From NCBI GenBank assembly GCA_950097015.1, contig CATNEN010000012.1, forward strand, positions 1,853,501-1,917,500: a stretch of DNA of 64,000 bases, given 5' to 3'. Within the stretch, counting starts at the first letter, position 1; each line of letters starts with the position of its first letter. This DNA is from Macrostomum hystrix. Lineage: Eukaryota; Platyhelminthes; Macrostomidae. The notes under the pieces were generated by a model. It had not been told where the DNA came from, made no database searches, and saw only the letters and a list, made by a program, of their open reading frames with translations. Made by a program: the position numbers and the translations under genes. Shown here one piece after another: positions 47,588 to 58,330 of this stretch.

Positions 47588-50500
47588 TCAGTCCGAGTGC
47601 TCATGATCGTGAGCACACTTGCTCCTGCAGAACTCCTGAATCATCATGTGATAGGGCGGCGCCATATCCGTCGCCGACGCGATCGAATCGACTGCGGCGG
47701 CTGTCGGCGCCGGCTGCTCAAGTCGGTCCTTCAGCCACTGTTCGTAGGCGTTCAGCCGCGGATCGAGGCGACGCAGACGGTAGGTGGACCGCGCCTGCTG
47801 CTGCTGCTGTTGGTCATGCTGATGATGACCGTCTTGGTGATGACCGGCTATGGGAGGCAGGCCGTGACCGGCGCCGCCCGCGTCATGCTGGGCGTAGGCC
47901 TGGCGAGTCAGCTGGGCCAGCTGCTGGTCCAGCTCTTGCCTGATTGGTGGCGCGGTTGGGGGCTTGGGGGCTAAAGTAGGGATTAGTTGGTTAAGTCCGT
48001 TTAGGTCTTGGGCAATGGGTTAGCTTTCAGTTACCTCTTCTTCTTGGCCTCTTCCTGCTCGCGCGCCTGCCTCTCGTCCTCCACCACCTTTTGTCTCTCC
48101 TGGCGCTTCTTCTGCTGCCACTGCTCGTAGGACAAGGCCCTGCAGGTTCAGGGTCGACAAGCTTGAATTCTTGCACAAGGCCTGAGATAGTTATTGTACA
48201 ATCTGCTCAACATGGGAAGTCTGTGAGTCGCTGTAATAGTCAAGGTCACCAACTTTCCTGTCTTTACCCTCAATATCTCCTAAATCCCTCACTCTCATTC
48301 GCCAAGATCATTTCCACCCCCGAATCCCACACCTTTTCCACCTACCAACCCCACACATTTTCCACCTACCAACCCCACACATTTTCCACCTACCAACCCC
48401 ACACATTTTCCACCTACCAACCCCACACATTTTCCACCTACCAACCCCACACATTTTCCACCTACCAACCCCACACATTTTCTACCTACCAATCCTGCAC
48501 CTTTTCCACCTACCAATCCTGCACCTTTTCCACCTACCAATCCTGCACCTTTTCCACCTACCAATCCTGCACCTTTTCCACCTACCAATCCTGCACCTTT
48601 TCCACCTACCAATCCTGCACCTTTTCCACCTACCAATCCTGCACCTTTTCCACCTCCGAATTCCAAAACCCACTGTCGCCAACACAATTGCTGACGGTTC
48701 TCACTTGCCGGACGCGCCGCGCTGAGTCTGCAGCTCCTCGGCCGTCGCCGAGCACCGCCGATGCCAGCTCCGCCTGGGCGCGTGGAACGCCGATCCGATG
48801 AACTCCTCCGGCGGTTGCACCTTCTGCAGGTAGACCTGCAGCGAGTTGCCCGTTCGCCACTTGGGATAAGCGGAATCTGATCGCTGAAATTCTTTCAGAG
48901 GCGGATTAAGAAACTGCGGCTTGGCCGACTTTGCCCTCTGCTGCCAGCGGAACATGAATAGGCGACGTTCGCAGCCTTTGTGCCCGAATTCTGCGGCCAC
49001 GGCCAGCGGATTCTGGCCGTTCTTGTCCTCCAGGTCAACGTCGGCGCCTTCAATGATTGAAGATCGACAAAATCTCTCATAATTAACCAATTACTATAAG
49101 ACAATTTAACAACTGCTTAGCGCTGCTAAACTCACCGCTCTCCAACAGCAGGTTGATGATGTCGCCATTGTTCTTTGCAGCCGCCACATGCAACGGCGAT
49201 CGGCCCAGAGCTGTTGTGGAGTTTACGTCGGCGCCTGAGATATGTACAGTGTGTACAGCTGTTCAGCCAATGGATTGGGGAGCGACACGCACACCCCATT
49301 AGCTAGTTGAACTGAAGCAAAGTGTCTTGTTAAAAGACAAACTCTCTGTTGGGCTAAAAGGTCTTCTTTATTTTTTCTTTTTTAAATATATTTTTGATAT
49401 CTTATTTTTTTATTAATTCTCAGCCATTTTAGTCATAGTCTTCTCGTGATTTAAAGATTAGATTAAATAGAGTTCGACAATAGACAGAAATCTCCGTTCT
49501 TTTTTCTAGCTGTCTAGGGCCATGGAACCAGGACTTTGAATATGTCTATGGTTGTAAGGGTTAGTTCGCAGGGTTAGTTCTTGGGAGATGGATAGGGCTA
49601 GCAGGTCAATTGTAATTAATTTTATTCAAAATTAATAGTGTTCTCCTGTTTTAAGGTCTCAAAGCCTTAAAACTTGAACTCCATCACCCAGCAACTCACC
49701 GCTGCTAAGCAGTCGACTAGCCATCTCGTAGTGCGACTTGTGACAGGCGATGAAGAGTGCCACGCCGGCCCGATGTCGCAGCCATTCCAGCCTCTGCTTC
49801 GGCAGCATGTACTCCGAAGTTGGCGTTTGAAATTTTGAGTCCTTTGTTACTCCGAGTGAAAGTAGCTTAAAATTTTTGTAGGGAATTTTTTGATAATCAA
49901 TTTACGTACGAGTGTATTTTACTTCCGGCTAGTTTGTTTTCGAAAATTGGGGGTCAATAAGTTTAACGGAATGCGTCTTTACGTAAGTAATCGGGCTGTG
50001 CCATAGACGAAAATAGATGAACAAAAATCCAGTTTTAAGAAATCGCTCAAGCGTGTGCGGAAACCTTCGAGACTTCTTCTATAAAATGTCATTTTTTTAA
50101 TTCATACCAAAATGAAAGCAAATACCAAATTTAAGCATATTTACCTGCAACTTAATCCTAGCAGAGTGACTGTTGCAAAAACACTCTTGATTCTGAACAT
50201 AAAAACTGCATTAAGAAAGTGTGCAACATCGCTGCAAGATTAAACAGATAGATTAAGATGGAGTAAAACGAAAGAAAAGCCTCGAAGCAATAAAGCTACA
50301 ATAAAGCAATAAGGCTTCGAGAACTTTGAAGCAGTTGATGACAAAACTGTTTTTGTGTCACCTCTATATGAAACAATTATTTTTTGGTCTTACCAACGCA
50401 AATCTACACAATTTGAGGCTTCAATTGCATCGAATTTTCAACACAAAAGTTGATTTTCCTGGAATTGCTTGAATGTATTTGCAATTAAAAATTATTAAAA

Positions 50501-51062
50501 TATTTCCCACCAAAAAGTTGCTAAATTTCTCTTGTTTTAAAACTTTATCGTCTAATTCTGTTGAATACTATTTACGAGTAGGATTCGGTTAATTTCGAGA
50601 CAATTGTCAATAAAAAAGACATGATTACTTTAAAACTTCAGATTTTCAAGAAACAGTAACTTACCCATTCGATGTCATTAGAGCAGCATGCTTCTACAAG
50701 ATCTCTCCATGTATGCCATACTTGCATATTAATTGTTGCCTTGGAAACGATATCGATTTTCTTTATTGTTTGCTCGTCTGGCAAATCTCCTGAAAAGTAT
50801 ATATACCTAAACAATATATAAATTTCGTTAAAAAAGCTTGAAAATGTGGGTGCATCGAAGCAACCTCTTTCCACGAACCTGCATCCAAGTATGTGAGCTT
50901 CTGCAGCTCAAATGGTATCCCAGCTTCAAGCTCTATATAGCCTTTTAAATCAGCAACTGTAGACTTTGGGGTAACCCGAGCGAAACTAATTACTTCATCT
51001 GTAACATCAAAATGAATCTTCAATGAAATTTTCTTTGCCTTTGCCTTCTTTTGGCTTTTCAT
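47588..51062 (-). CDS. ANKRD60: ANKRD60-like ubiquitin-like plus ankyrin-repeat protein, 7 exons
   Basis: Exons on the minus strand: 51062-50879, 50789-50665, 49865-49700, 49234-49136, 49047-48705, 48139-48035, 47970-47588. The N-terminal ubiquitin-like fold (about residues 12-85) has TVADLKGYIELEAGIPFELQ and LTYLDAG, as in ANKRD60, then VWHTWRDLVEACC. LGVTKDS precedes three ankyrin repeats (VALFIACHKSHYEMASRLL; GRSPLHVAAAKNNGDIINLL; GQNPLAVAAEFGHK) and the RLFMFRWQ helix. Exon 6 codes a charged coiled-coil (SYEQWQQKKRQERQ). Exon 7 codes a Gln/His-rich tail with a second YEQW and a His/Cys-rich end. Junctions 1-6 agree in phase. Exon 6 ends in phase 2 but exon 7's good frame needs phase 1; a C5 run at the start of exon 7 (47966-47970) is the likely one-base error or variant. 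The exon 3 acceptor (TTTTAAG) is weak. The family is linked to testis and cilia in vertebrates, but the function is not established. Confidence 0.88.
48310..48655. repeat. 24-bp minisatellite in ANKRD60 intron 5
   Basis: Two homogeneous blocks: about 7 copies with ACCAACCCCACACATTTTCC, then about 8 with ACCAATCCTGCACCTTTTCC. One sharp switch separates them. Confidence 0.95.
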
Positions 51063-52490
51063 TTTTAAGTGGTGTAATTTTTGGTTAATCTTTATGTTAA
51101 ATACATAACCACATTTTTAATGCCAAACATGATAAAATGTAATGTTTTAAAGCAATCAAATTTGCACAGCTTGCATAGATGCAGGTTTCCTTGAAAATCA
51201 GTATGATATCAGACAGAAAAGTTACAAAACGCATAAGTACCTATCATTTTCATAAATATTACGCAAAGACCCGTGGAATTTATTAATGGTGGACAAAATG
51301 TGTTATAATAATTTGCTCCCAAATTAATATCGGAAAGCATGTTTTCAAACCAATAACACGCGAGTGTTTTTCTAAACGCAACTAGCATAATTTCGAAATT
51401 TTAACATTTGCGCCAGCGCAAATCTTCTAGTATTTTTCCTTGGAGAGCCTACGTGTTTTATAAAAACAGCCGTGCGATTTTTGGGTGTCCAAGTTATAAA
51501 AATACTACTATTAGGTGGCTACTACAATTTACTATAAGACAAATTCTACTTGAATTTGTTCGTTTTAGAATCTTCATTTCGTTTATAGTTTCTTTCAAAT
51601 CGCCTCACTTAAATGTTTCGATCATTGATTATCAAGTCTCTTGTAATTCTCTGGTGCATCCATTTTGTTTTTTGTGTCAAGCATGCAACTCGGTATGGAA
51701 AAAGTTACAGGTAAGCATTACACAACAAGCTAATGCTATACCAGTATACTATACTGGGTAATTCTATGAACTATGTAGTGGACTATCGGTATGGGTTAGT
51801 TTTAAGAAGTAGCTATGAGATATATATATATAGTCGGCCTAGCTATAGTTGCAGCTATAAAAGAAAAAATCTATGCATACACATCTGTTTTTTGTAAAGA
51901 AATTTTTGGCAAATTCTGTTTCGTTATTGCTAATTGCTAAATTTAAACTACAAATTATGTAACCTAGCTTTGCCTTTTAACCACTCTATCTACAGTTCTA
52001 AGAGAAAATTCTGTTAAATGTGTTCATACATGCACAACACCCGGCCGAACCGGCCGGGTGAAATGAGGGCCAAGCAAGGTAAGTCGCAAAAACCAATTGA
52101 CCAAGCAAAAAAAATCAAAGGGGGGACCAAGGGACAAAAAAGGAAGGCGTGAAGAAAAGGAAAAGGGGAGACAAAAAGAGAGCAAATGAGAGCAAACTAA
52201 GTCGTAAATAGAGCAATGAAACAAACTAAGTCGCAAATGAGAGCAAAAACTAAGTTGCACGGCTGGCTAAGATTTGGGAGGTTGCGCATGTATGAATGTG
52301 TTAGGAACTCAATGTCAAGTAAATATTGGCACATTTTTAAACATCCAGTCTCATGAATTTGTGTAAAAAAAAATACTAAATTACTAAGCATCTTTAATTG
52401 TAGATAAAAGTTATTAGTATTTTTTAAAATAAATATTATATTGTATATATTATCTTATATATATTATTGTATATATTGTATATATATAAA
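51063..52490. other. No supported gene
   Basis: Upstream of ANKRD60. A 117-codon plus-strand ORF at 51408 has no ATG at its start and no domain. TA-rich at 52430-52490. Confidence 0.45.
52030..52062. other. Strong GC-rich hairpin
   Basis: CACCCGGCC, loop GAACC, then GGCCGGGTG: 9-bp perfect arms in an AT-rich spacer. No transposon ends recognised. Confidence 0.7.
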
Positions 52491-52497
52491 GTTATTA

Positions 52498-52815
52498 GGG
52501 AGGTTGTAACCTAGTGGTTAGGGCGTCGGACTCACTACTTGAAGGTTGTGGGTTCAATTCCCGTCTCCACTGGAACAATTTGTGTCCTTTAGCAAGACAC
52601 TTAACTCTGCATTGCTTCAGTTCACCCAGCTGTTAAATGGGTACCAGCATTAGCTGGGATAATTGAAGGTGGGTGTGGCGGCCCCCCAGTCCATGGACTG
52701 AACAGCCATACGCAGCCTTCAGATGGGCTGCGCATTAGCTGCGGCTGTGCTGTTGGCTGCACATCTGACCCTATTGGAGCAGGTGTAATCAATTATTATT
52801 AAATTAATTATTAGT
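52498..52815 (+). mobile_element. tRNA-derived SINE, family 2, copy 2
   Basis: Forward copy between ANKRD60 and NAGPA. The A box region is AACCTAGTGGTTAGGGCG and the B box GGGTTCAATTCCC. The body has TTAGCAAGACACTTAACTCT and GGGTACCAGCATTAGCTGGG, with a TTATTATTAA tail. It inserted beside a TA-rich stretch. Confidence 0.88.
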
Positions 52816-53442
52816 ATTAATTACTATTACAATAAATGTAAAAGTTTAGCAAAAAGTTACAGAAAATCATAATTATATCAGTTTTCCTCACTTGTGCAAT
52901 GTTAATTGTGTCTGTCTCTTGCTGAAATTCATCACATTTTTACTAAATTCACTTGTGGCCATCAAAAGCTATGGGCACAGCTATGAAATTCTAAAACATT
53001 TGTACTTTTAAAAGGTATTATATTTAGAAGGTTTATTATAATTTTCAATATTTTCTGTCACAAATAATTAATTACTTCCTTATTTTACACAATGATTAGC
53101 TATGGTTTTAAAATACAGTTCAACCATGTTGCACAGTAACTGATGGGGTTTTAAAGCACAGCTACACAGGTTATATGGCACTACTTGCTGTTAGTCTGTT
53201 AGTCTGCTGTTAGCTTGCATATCTGAAAATCAAAAAAATTATTCATTGACTCATACCACTCTGCATCCTAGATATAGCCCAGTTCACAACAGAGATGATG
53301 CTGACTACGACCCTGCTGATGACTCAGATGGCGATGATGACGACAGAAGCGTGGATCTGCATCTGCGGCCATCGTCGCCCACCGAATCCACGCACATCGA
53401 CTGTGAGCACTTCGAAATCGTCGACAACAATAGCGCCAAGCA

Positions 53443-56400
53443 TTGCCACCAAGCATTTGCCTTCCGTTTCCTGCTCTGCGCCTCTTCCACAATTTGTTGC
53501 TGCCGTCAACTTTGCCCGCTGGCACAAAGGCCGTCAGTTGGCACTCGCGCACCAGCTGGGTGTTAGACACTGATCATGATGGCCGCCCTGTCACCGGCGC
53601 AGTTGTCACTATCGATGATCTCGGAGCTAGTAGCAGTCGGATTGTTCGCGTACTTCCGTCCTCGCTGCCGTTGAATTGTGCAACTTCTACTGTTTCGGCC
53701 ATGAATTTAGCTGATCTGGCTGCGGCTAATGATTGCGAGGCCGTCCTGACAGCTTCGGCTGCCGGGGACGGCTGTGCCGGGCAGCTGGTCAGCGATGGTC
53801 GCCGATTGCTAGAATCAACTGCCCAGCGTGTCGCTCATTTTGGCATCACAAAAGCTGGAGAGATCTTCTTTGGGTTAGTTCTATTGATCAGTTAATAATA
53901 AATTCTTAGCGTGTGTTTAGTGGTTCTAGCCTAATTATAATAATATTTGCAGGAGGGCTGCGGGTAATGGCACATCACTTGGTAACACTAGACCCGCAGC
54001 CAGCGAGGAGACAATTCTGCCCATTTCACTGACTCCTGAGCACGCGCACACAGATACCGTACAAAGGCATACGCTCACACAGGGTGTGTACACCTGCCCT
54101 GACTTTCTCATCATAAGACTGTGTACACTTTCACAGTGCCTTAAAGATAGGCTCTTAATGGCGCAAATTGCATGACAAGCCCACAAGCCTTCCCTCGACG
54201 GCTGCACCCCAAATAAAAGTGGATTCCTCGTAGCGGAATCGAGCTCAGGGACCCTGGCGCGTGAGGCAAACGCGTTAACCGATTTGCCACTCACCCCCTG
54301 GGGTTACGGCGACACAATTCTGATGGTGTGTTTACTCCGCGCTCCCACAGATACCCGAACGACAAGCTGAAGCCGACCAAAGACTTCAGTCAGCTGCTTG
54401 GCGGACGAGGTTGGATAGTCCGGGACGGTAAAAATGTGAGCTGAATCTAATCAGTTTACAGCTTTCCACTACGATGCAGATAGCAAAAATATAATGTTGC
54501 GAATTAAATTAATTTTCAGTTCGTTTCTCAGAGCCTTCAGCTGGAAGCCTGTTCAACTGTCTCGAAAGTCGACGCTACCGCTGAGGCTGCTGCTGTCGCT
54601 TTGTCGGCCAGATCGGCTGTTTGTCGGAATCCAGCCGGCCAGCTGGCATTTGTGCACATTGTCGGACGACGGGGCGTTGCCGGGTACGTTGCTAAGGGCT
54701 TTTAGGTATCTCAGCTCGATTTTCCAGCTGTGAGACCATTTCGTTTTGGGCGCTGCCGCGTAGACAAGGCATTATTATCCATCGGGTCTTGCCTCTTCCT
54801 TAGTATTTTGTATCGGGTCACCTGTCAGTTTTGCCACCTGTAACCTGTCACCGATTTTTAAGCCCATTCATTGCCTTGTAAATGATTCTAATGCATCCCC
54901 CTATTTCATCCTCCAATGGTCAGATTGTCTCTAAGCGCTTTCGCTAATCTGCTAATCCGGCTTGGCATGCGGGAAGCCATTAACTTGGACGGTGGCGAAG
55001 CCGCCGCGCTACTGGTCAATGGCACCTTGATTGGCAGTCCGTCGGCTAAATGGTGAGTGCGCACTGAAAAAGCTAAATAATAATGACACTTACGAGTGTC
55101 CTATCACTCTACTCACAGTAGGTAATTTTGCTGCGCATTAAAACACTTTCTGTCTCCATAATTCAGCGCAACTGCTGCCGCCTCAGCTTCTCCGTTCGCC
55201 TGCCTCCGATCTGCTGCCACTGTTCTGTGCGTCAGCCGACGCCGAAGCGCGCAGGCTACAGCTGGGCCGATGACGAAAGGACCTGGTCTGGCTGTGACAG
55301 TCGGGCCCGCTGCGGCTACTTGCAAAGACACCTCCGGCGCGCCCTGCAGTCCCATTGGGGGCCGCTGCGTCTCCTCCGACTCTCCGTCGACTGGCGCTGT
55401 CTGCGTCTGTCTGCCCTACTTTGAAGGGCCCGGTTGTAATCGACGACGATGCCTGTGCTTGAACGGCGGCCAATGCCAACCGGACAGCGAGGCCTGCCAG
55501 TGCCCAGCCGGCTACTCCGGGCCGCTGTGCGAACGGACCTGCCCGGCTGGCTTCTACGGCCGCAACTGCGCCAGGGTGTGCGTGTGCGCCGGCGGCGAGT
55601 CGGTGGCCTGCAACCCGGCCAACGGCACCTGCTATGGCGACACCCAGCTGGCTAAGAACGGTGAGTTCGGCTCTCATGATTCTGCTTATTGAGCCCTCTG
55701 TGTTGGCCTCATTGAACCAGATTGCAAAACATGATCTTCTGGAAAGGAATCTCTCTCCTTCCCTTCTCTGCGTCTGTCTCCTCACCTTTTATGTTTGTTC
55801 TCCCCTTCCTATCTCACTCCTCCCCTTCCTATCTCTCTCCTCCCCCTCTTATCTCTCTCCTCCCCTTCCTATCTCACTCCTCCCCTTCCTATCTCACTCC
55901 TCCCCTTCCTATCTCACTCCTCCCCTTCCTATCTCACTCCTCCCCTTCCTATCTCTCTCCTCCCCGTCCTATCTCTCTCCTCCCCTTCCTATCTCACTCC
56001 TCCCCTTCCTATCTCACTCCTCCCCTTCCTATCTCACTCCTCCCCTTCCTATCTCTCTCCTCCCCGTCCTATCTCTCTCCTCCCCTTCCTATCTATCTCC
56101 TCCCCTTCCTATCAATCTCCTCCCCCTCCTATCTCTCTCCTACCCTTCCTATCTCTCTCCTACCCTTCCTATCTCCTCCCATTCCTATCTCATTCCTCCC
56201 CTACCTATCTCTCTCCTCCCCTTCCTATCTCTCTCCTCCCCTTCCTATCGCTCTCCTCCCCTTTCTATCTCTCTCCTTCCCTTCTCTGCGTCTGTCTCCT
56301 CACCTTTTTATGTTTGTTCTCCCCTTCCTATCTCACTCCTCCCCTTCCTATCTCTCTCCTCCCCCTCCTATCTCTCTCCTCCCCTTCCTATAGCTCTCCT

Positions 56401-57231
56401 CCCCCTCCTATCTCTCTCCTCCCCCTCCTATCTCTCTCCTCCCCTTCCTATAGCTCTCCTCCCCCTCCTATCTCTCTCCTCCCCCTCCTATCTCTCTCCT
56501 CCCCTTCCTATCTCTCTCCTCCCCTTCCTATAGCTCTCCTCCCCCTCCTATCTCACTCCTCCCTTTCCTATCTCTCTCCTCCCCTTCCTATCTCTCTCCT
56601 CCCCTTCCTATCTCTCTCCTCCCCTTCCTATCTCTCTCCTACCCTTCCTATCTTTCTCCTCCCCTTCCTATCTTTCTCCTCCCCTTCCTATCTTTCTCCT
56701 CCCCTTCCTATCTCTCTCCTCCCCCTCCTATCTCTCTCCTCCCCTTCCTATAGCTCTCCTCCCCCTCCTATCTCACTCCTCCCTTTCCTATCTCTCTCCT
56801 CCCCTTCCTATCTCTCTCCTCCCCTTCCTATCTCTCTCCTCCCCTTCCTATCTCTCTCCTACCCTTCCTATCTTTCTCCTCCCCTTCCTATCTTTCTCCT
56901 CCCCTTCCTATCTTTCTCCTCCCCTTCCTATCTTTCTCCTCCCCTTCCTACTCCGGCTTCAGAGAGCAGCCTGTTGCGGTCGATCCAGCAGCGCCTACGC
57001 AGCCTGGGCAGTATCAACCTGGCCCTGGTCGGCCTGTCCAGCGCCCTGTCGCTTAGCCTGCTGCTGAATCTCTGCCTGCTGGTTCAGTGCTGTCGCTTGC
57101 GTTGCAGACGACGCAGGCACGGAGGAGGCGGCGGCAGTGGCAGTGGCGCTGGCAAAAATTCACGCTATCAGCCAATGCGACTGGTGCCTTCGGGTCGCGA
57201 GTCTGATTCGGATCCCGAGGCTGTGATGTGA
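53443..57231 (+). CDS. NAGPA: NAGPA-like phosphodiester glycosidase (uncovering enzyme) with EGF repeats and a membrane anchor
   Basis: Relative of the Golgi enzyme that removes GlcNAc to expose mannose-6-phosphate on lysosomal hydrolases. Exons: within 53443-53873 (5' edge unresolved), 54351-54435, 54520-54683, 54924-55052, 55167-55660, 56963-57231; all internal phases agree. Matches include LADLAAANDCEA, GQLVSDGRRL, RVAHFGITKAGEIFFGY, QLLGGRGWIVRDGK, LSARSAVCRNPAGQLAF and AINLDGG. Exon 5 codes Cys-rich EGF-like repeats. Exon 6 codes one membrane helix and a tail with YQPM, like the sorting tail of NAGPA. Odd: the NxGFF box expected after NDCEA reads TASAAGDG, and LDGGGS reads LDGGEA, so catalysis may be lost. 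The frame is closed upstream of 53431 and has no ATG before 53701; the signal peptide must come from an unseen exon or a frame break. Intron 1 holds a SINE. Intron 5 is a 20-bp CT-rich satellite. Confidence 0.86.
53932..54300 (-). mobile_element. tRNA-derived SINE, family 1, copy C
   Basis: Reverse copy in intron 1 of the NAGPA-like gene. The tail (TAATTATAATAATA) is at the left and the head (AACGCGTTAACCGATTTGCC) at the right. It fills most of the 477-nt intron. Confidence 0.87.
55780..56955. repeat. 20-bp CT-rich satellite filling NAGPA intron 5
   Basis: About 57 copies of TCCCCTTCCTATCTCTCTCC, almost pure pyrimidine on the coding strand. A CTGCGTCTGTCTCCTCACCT spacer occurs at both 55768 and 56287, marking a large internal duplication. 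It ends about 10 nt before the acceptor of the last exon. Plus-strand ORFs up to 478 aa here are artefacts. Confidence 0.97.
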
Positions 57232-58240
57232 TGACAACCCGATTGATTTGTTTCGCATTGTTTTTTTTCTGTTTCAACTTTTCATACCGTCCGTGTGTTT
57301 AGTTCGTCTTGAAACGCCTTTTTTGTAAAGATCTCACATGTCTACACATATAACAGACTCTATAGTAGGTCTAGATAATAACTAGGCTGCTATTCACTGC
57401 ATGTCCCTAAGCACTCCACCCAAATCACTATATACAATCTACGTTTGTGCTACTGCTCCCTCCAGCTTATATTTTATCTTGCCGCCGAGTTTGCACTAAA
57501 TGTAAACTCAACTGTGTTGAATATGTTTAATTCAGTTGAGCTATCTGTCTTCCAGCTATTTATTAATAGTTAAATTTTGATTTTTATCAACTAAATTATG
57601 TCTTCCATGACTAGCCGTGGCTTCATATTTTCTCCACTTAAGATACAATATATTTATCTTGCTTACAATAAACCAGCTCTGTCCGTCCATTTATTGGACT
57701 CTTTCTAATCTATATTTATTATACAAACTTTACATTATTATACTTAAAAGGCCTGTGTTTCAAGCATATAATTCACATCTTGATAACTTTTTCAATATAC
57801 TACTCGATATAACAATAGTGCACTTAACACCATTGGACCATTTTAAAAAAGTCAATACTTCTCTGTTTTACTTTCTTTCAGGCGAGGCCTGTCTGAGTAC
57901 AGATTTTTTAAAATGCTAAGCTGTTTAAAATTCACCTGCTGGATTAGAGATTTAGCCACAGGATTACAATGACTATTAAAGTAGGGCTAAAGGATTATCA
58001 AGATGAAAATGCTGAAAATGCTGCCACTGTATGTCTCAGTCTAGTTATCGTGTACAAGCAGATGTCCAATGAAGTATCTTGAACCAACAATTTGGAGCAT
58101 CCTAACACAAGAATTTCAAAGGCCGATTGGCACTACCAAAAATGGTACTGAAATGCATCGTTGCTATTTTGCCTCTCTAAGCTGGTTTCTCTCTAGAAAT
58201 GCCAATTTTATATCGCTCTCGTGATACACTCTCTAAGCAA
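57232..58240. other. NAGPA 3' flank
   Basis: AT-rich, no gene seen; likely 3' UTR then spacer up to the tRNA. Confidence 0.5.
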
Positions 58241-58320
58241 GGTAGCGTGGCCGAGCGGTCTAAGGCGCTGGTTTAAGGCACCAGTCCGAAAGGGCGTGGG
58301 TTCGAATCCCACCGCTGCCA
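58241..58320 (+). tRNA. tRNA-Leu(AAG)
   Basis: Full cloverleaf. The acceptor stem is GGTAGCG paired with CGCTGCC plus discriminator A. The A box is TGGCCGAGCGG and the B box GGTTCGAATCC. The anticodon stem CTGGT/ACCAG encloses loop TTAAGGC, so the anticodon is AAG. A long variable arm, typical of type II tRNA-Leu, follows. There is no intron and no encoded CCA. It closely resembles vertebrate nuclear tRNA-Leu(AAG), as expected of this conserved gene. Confidence 0.97.
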
Positions 58321-58324
58321 AGAT

Positions 58325-58330
58325 CTTTTT
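58325..58330 (+). terminator. RNA polymerase III terminator of the tRNA
   Basis: A T-run (CTTTTT) starts 5 nt after the tRNA discriminator base, the usual Pol III stop signal. Confidence 0.75.

Noticed and set aside
47552-47974. Leu-rich plus-strand ORF of 140 codons
   Set aside because: Shadow of ANKRD60 exon 7.
55183-55785. 200-codon minus-strand Ala/Gly-rich ORF
   Set aside because: Antisense shadow of the NAGPA EGF exon.
55795-57231. 478-codon ORF of PSYLSPPLP repeats fused to the NAGPA tail
   Set aside because: The intronic 20-bp satellite is open by composition; the acceptor at 56962 restores the NAGPA phase.
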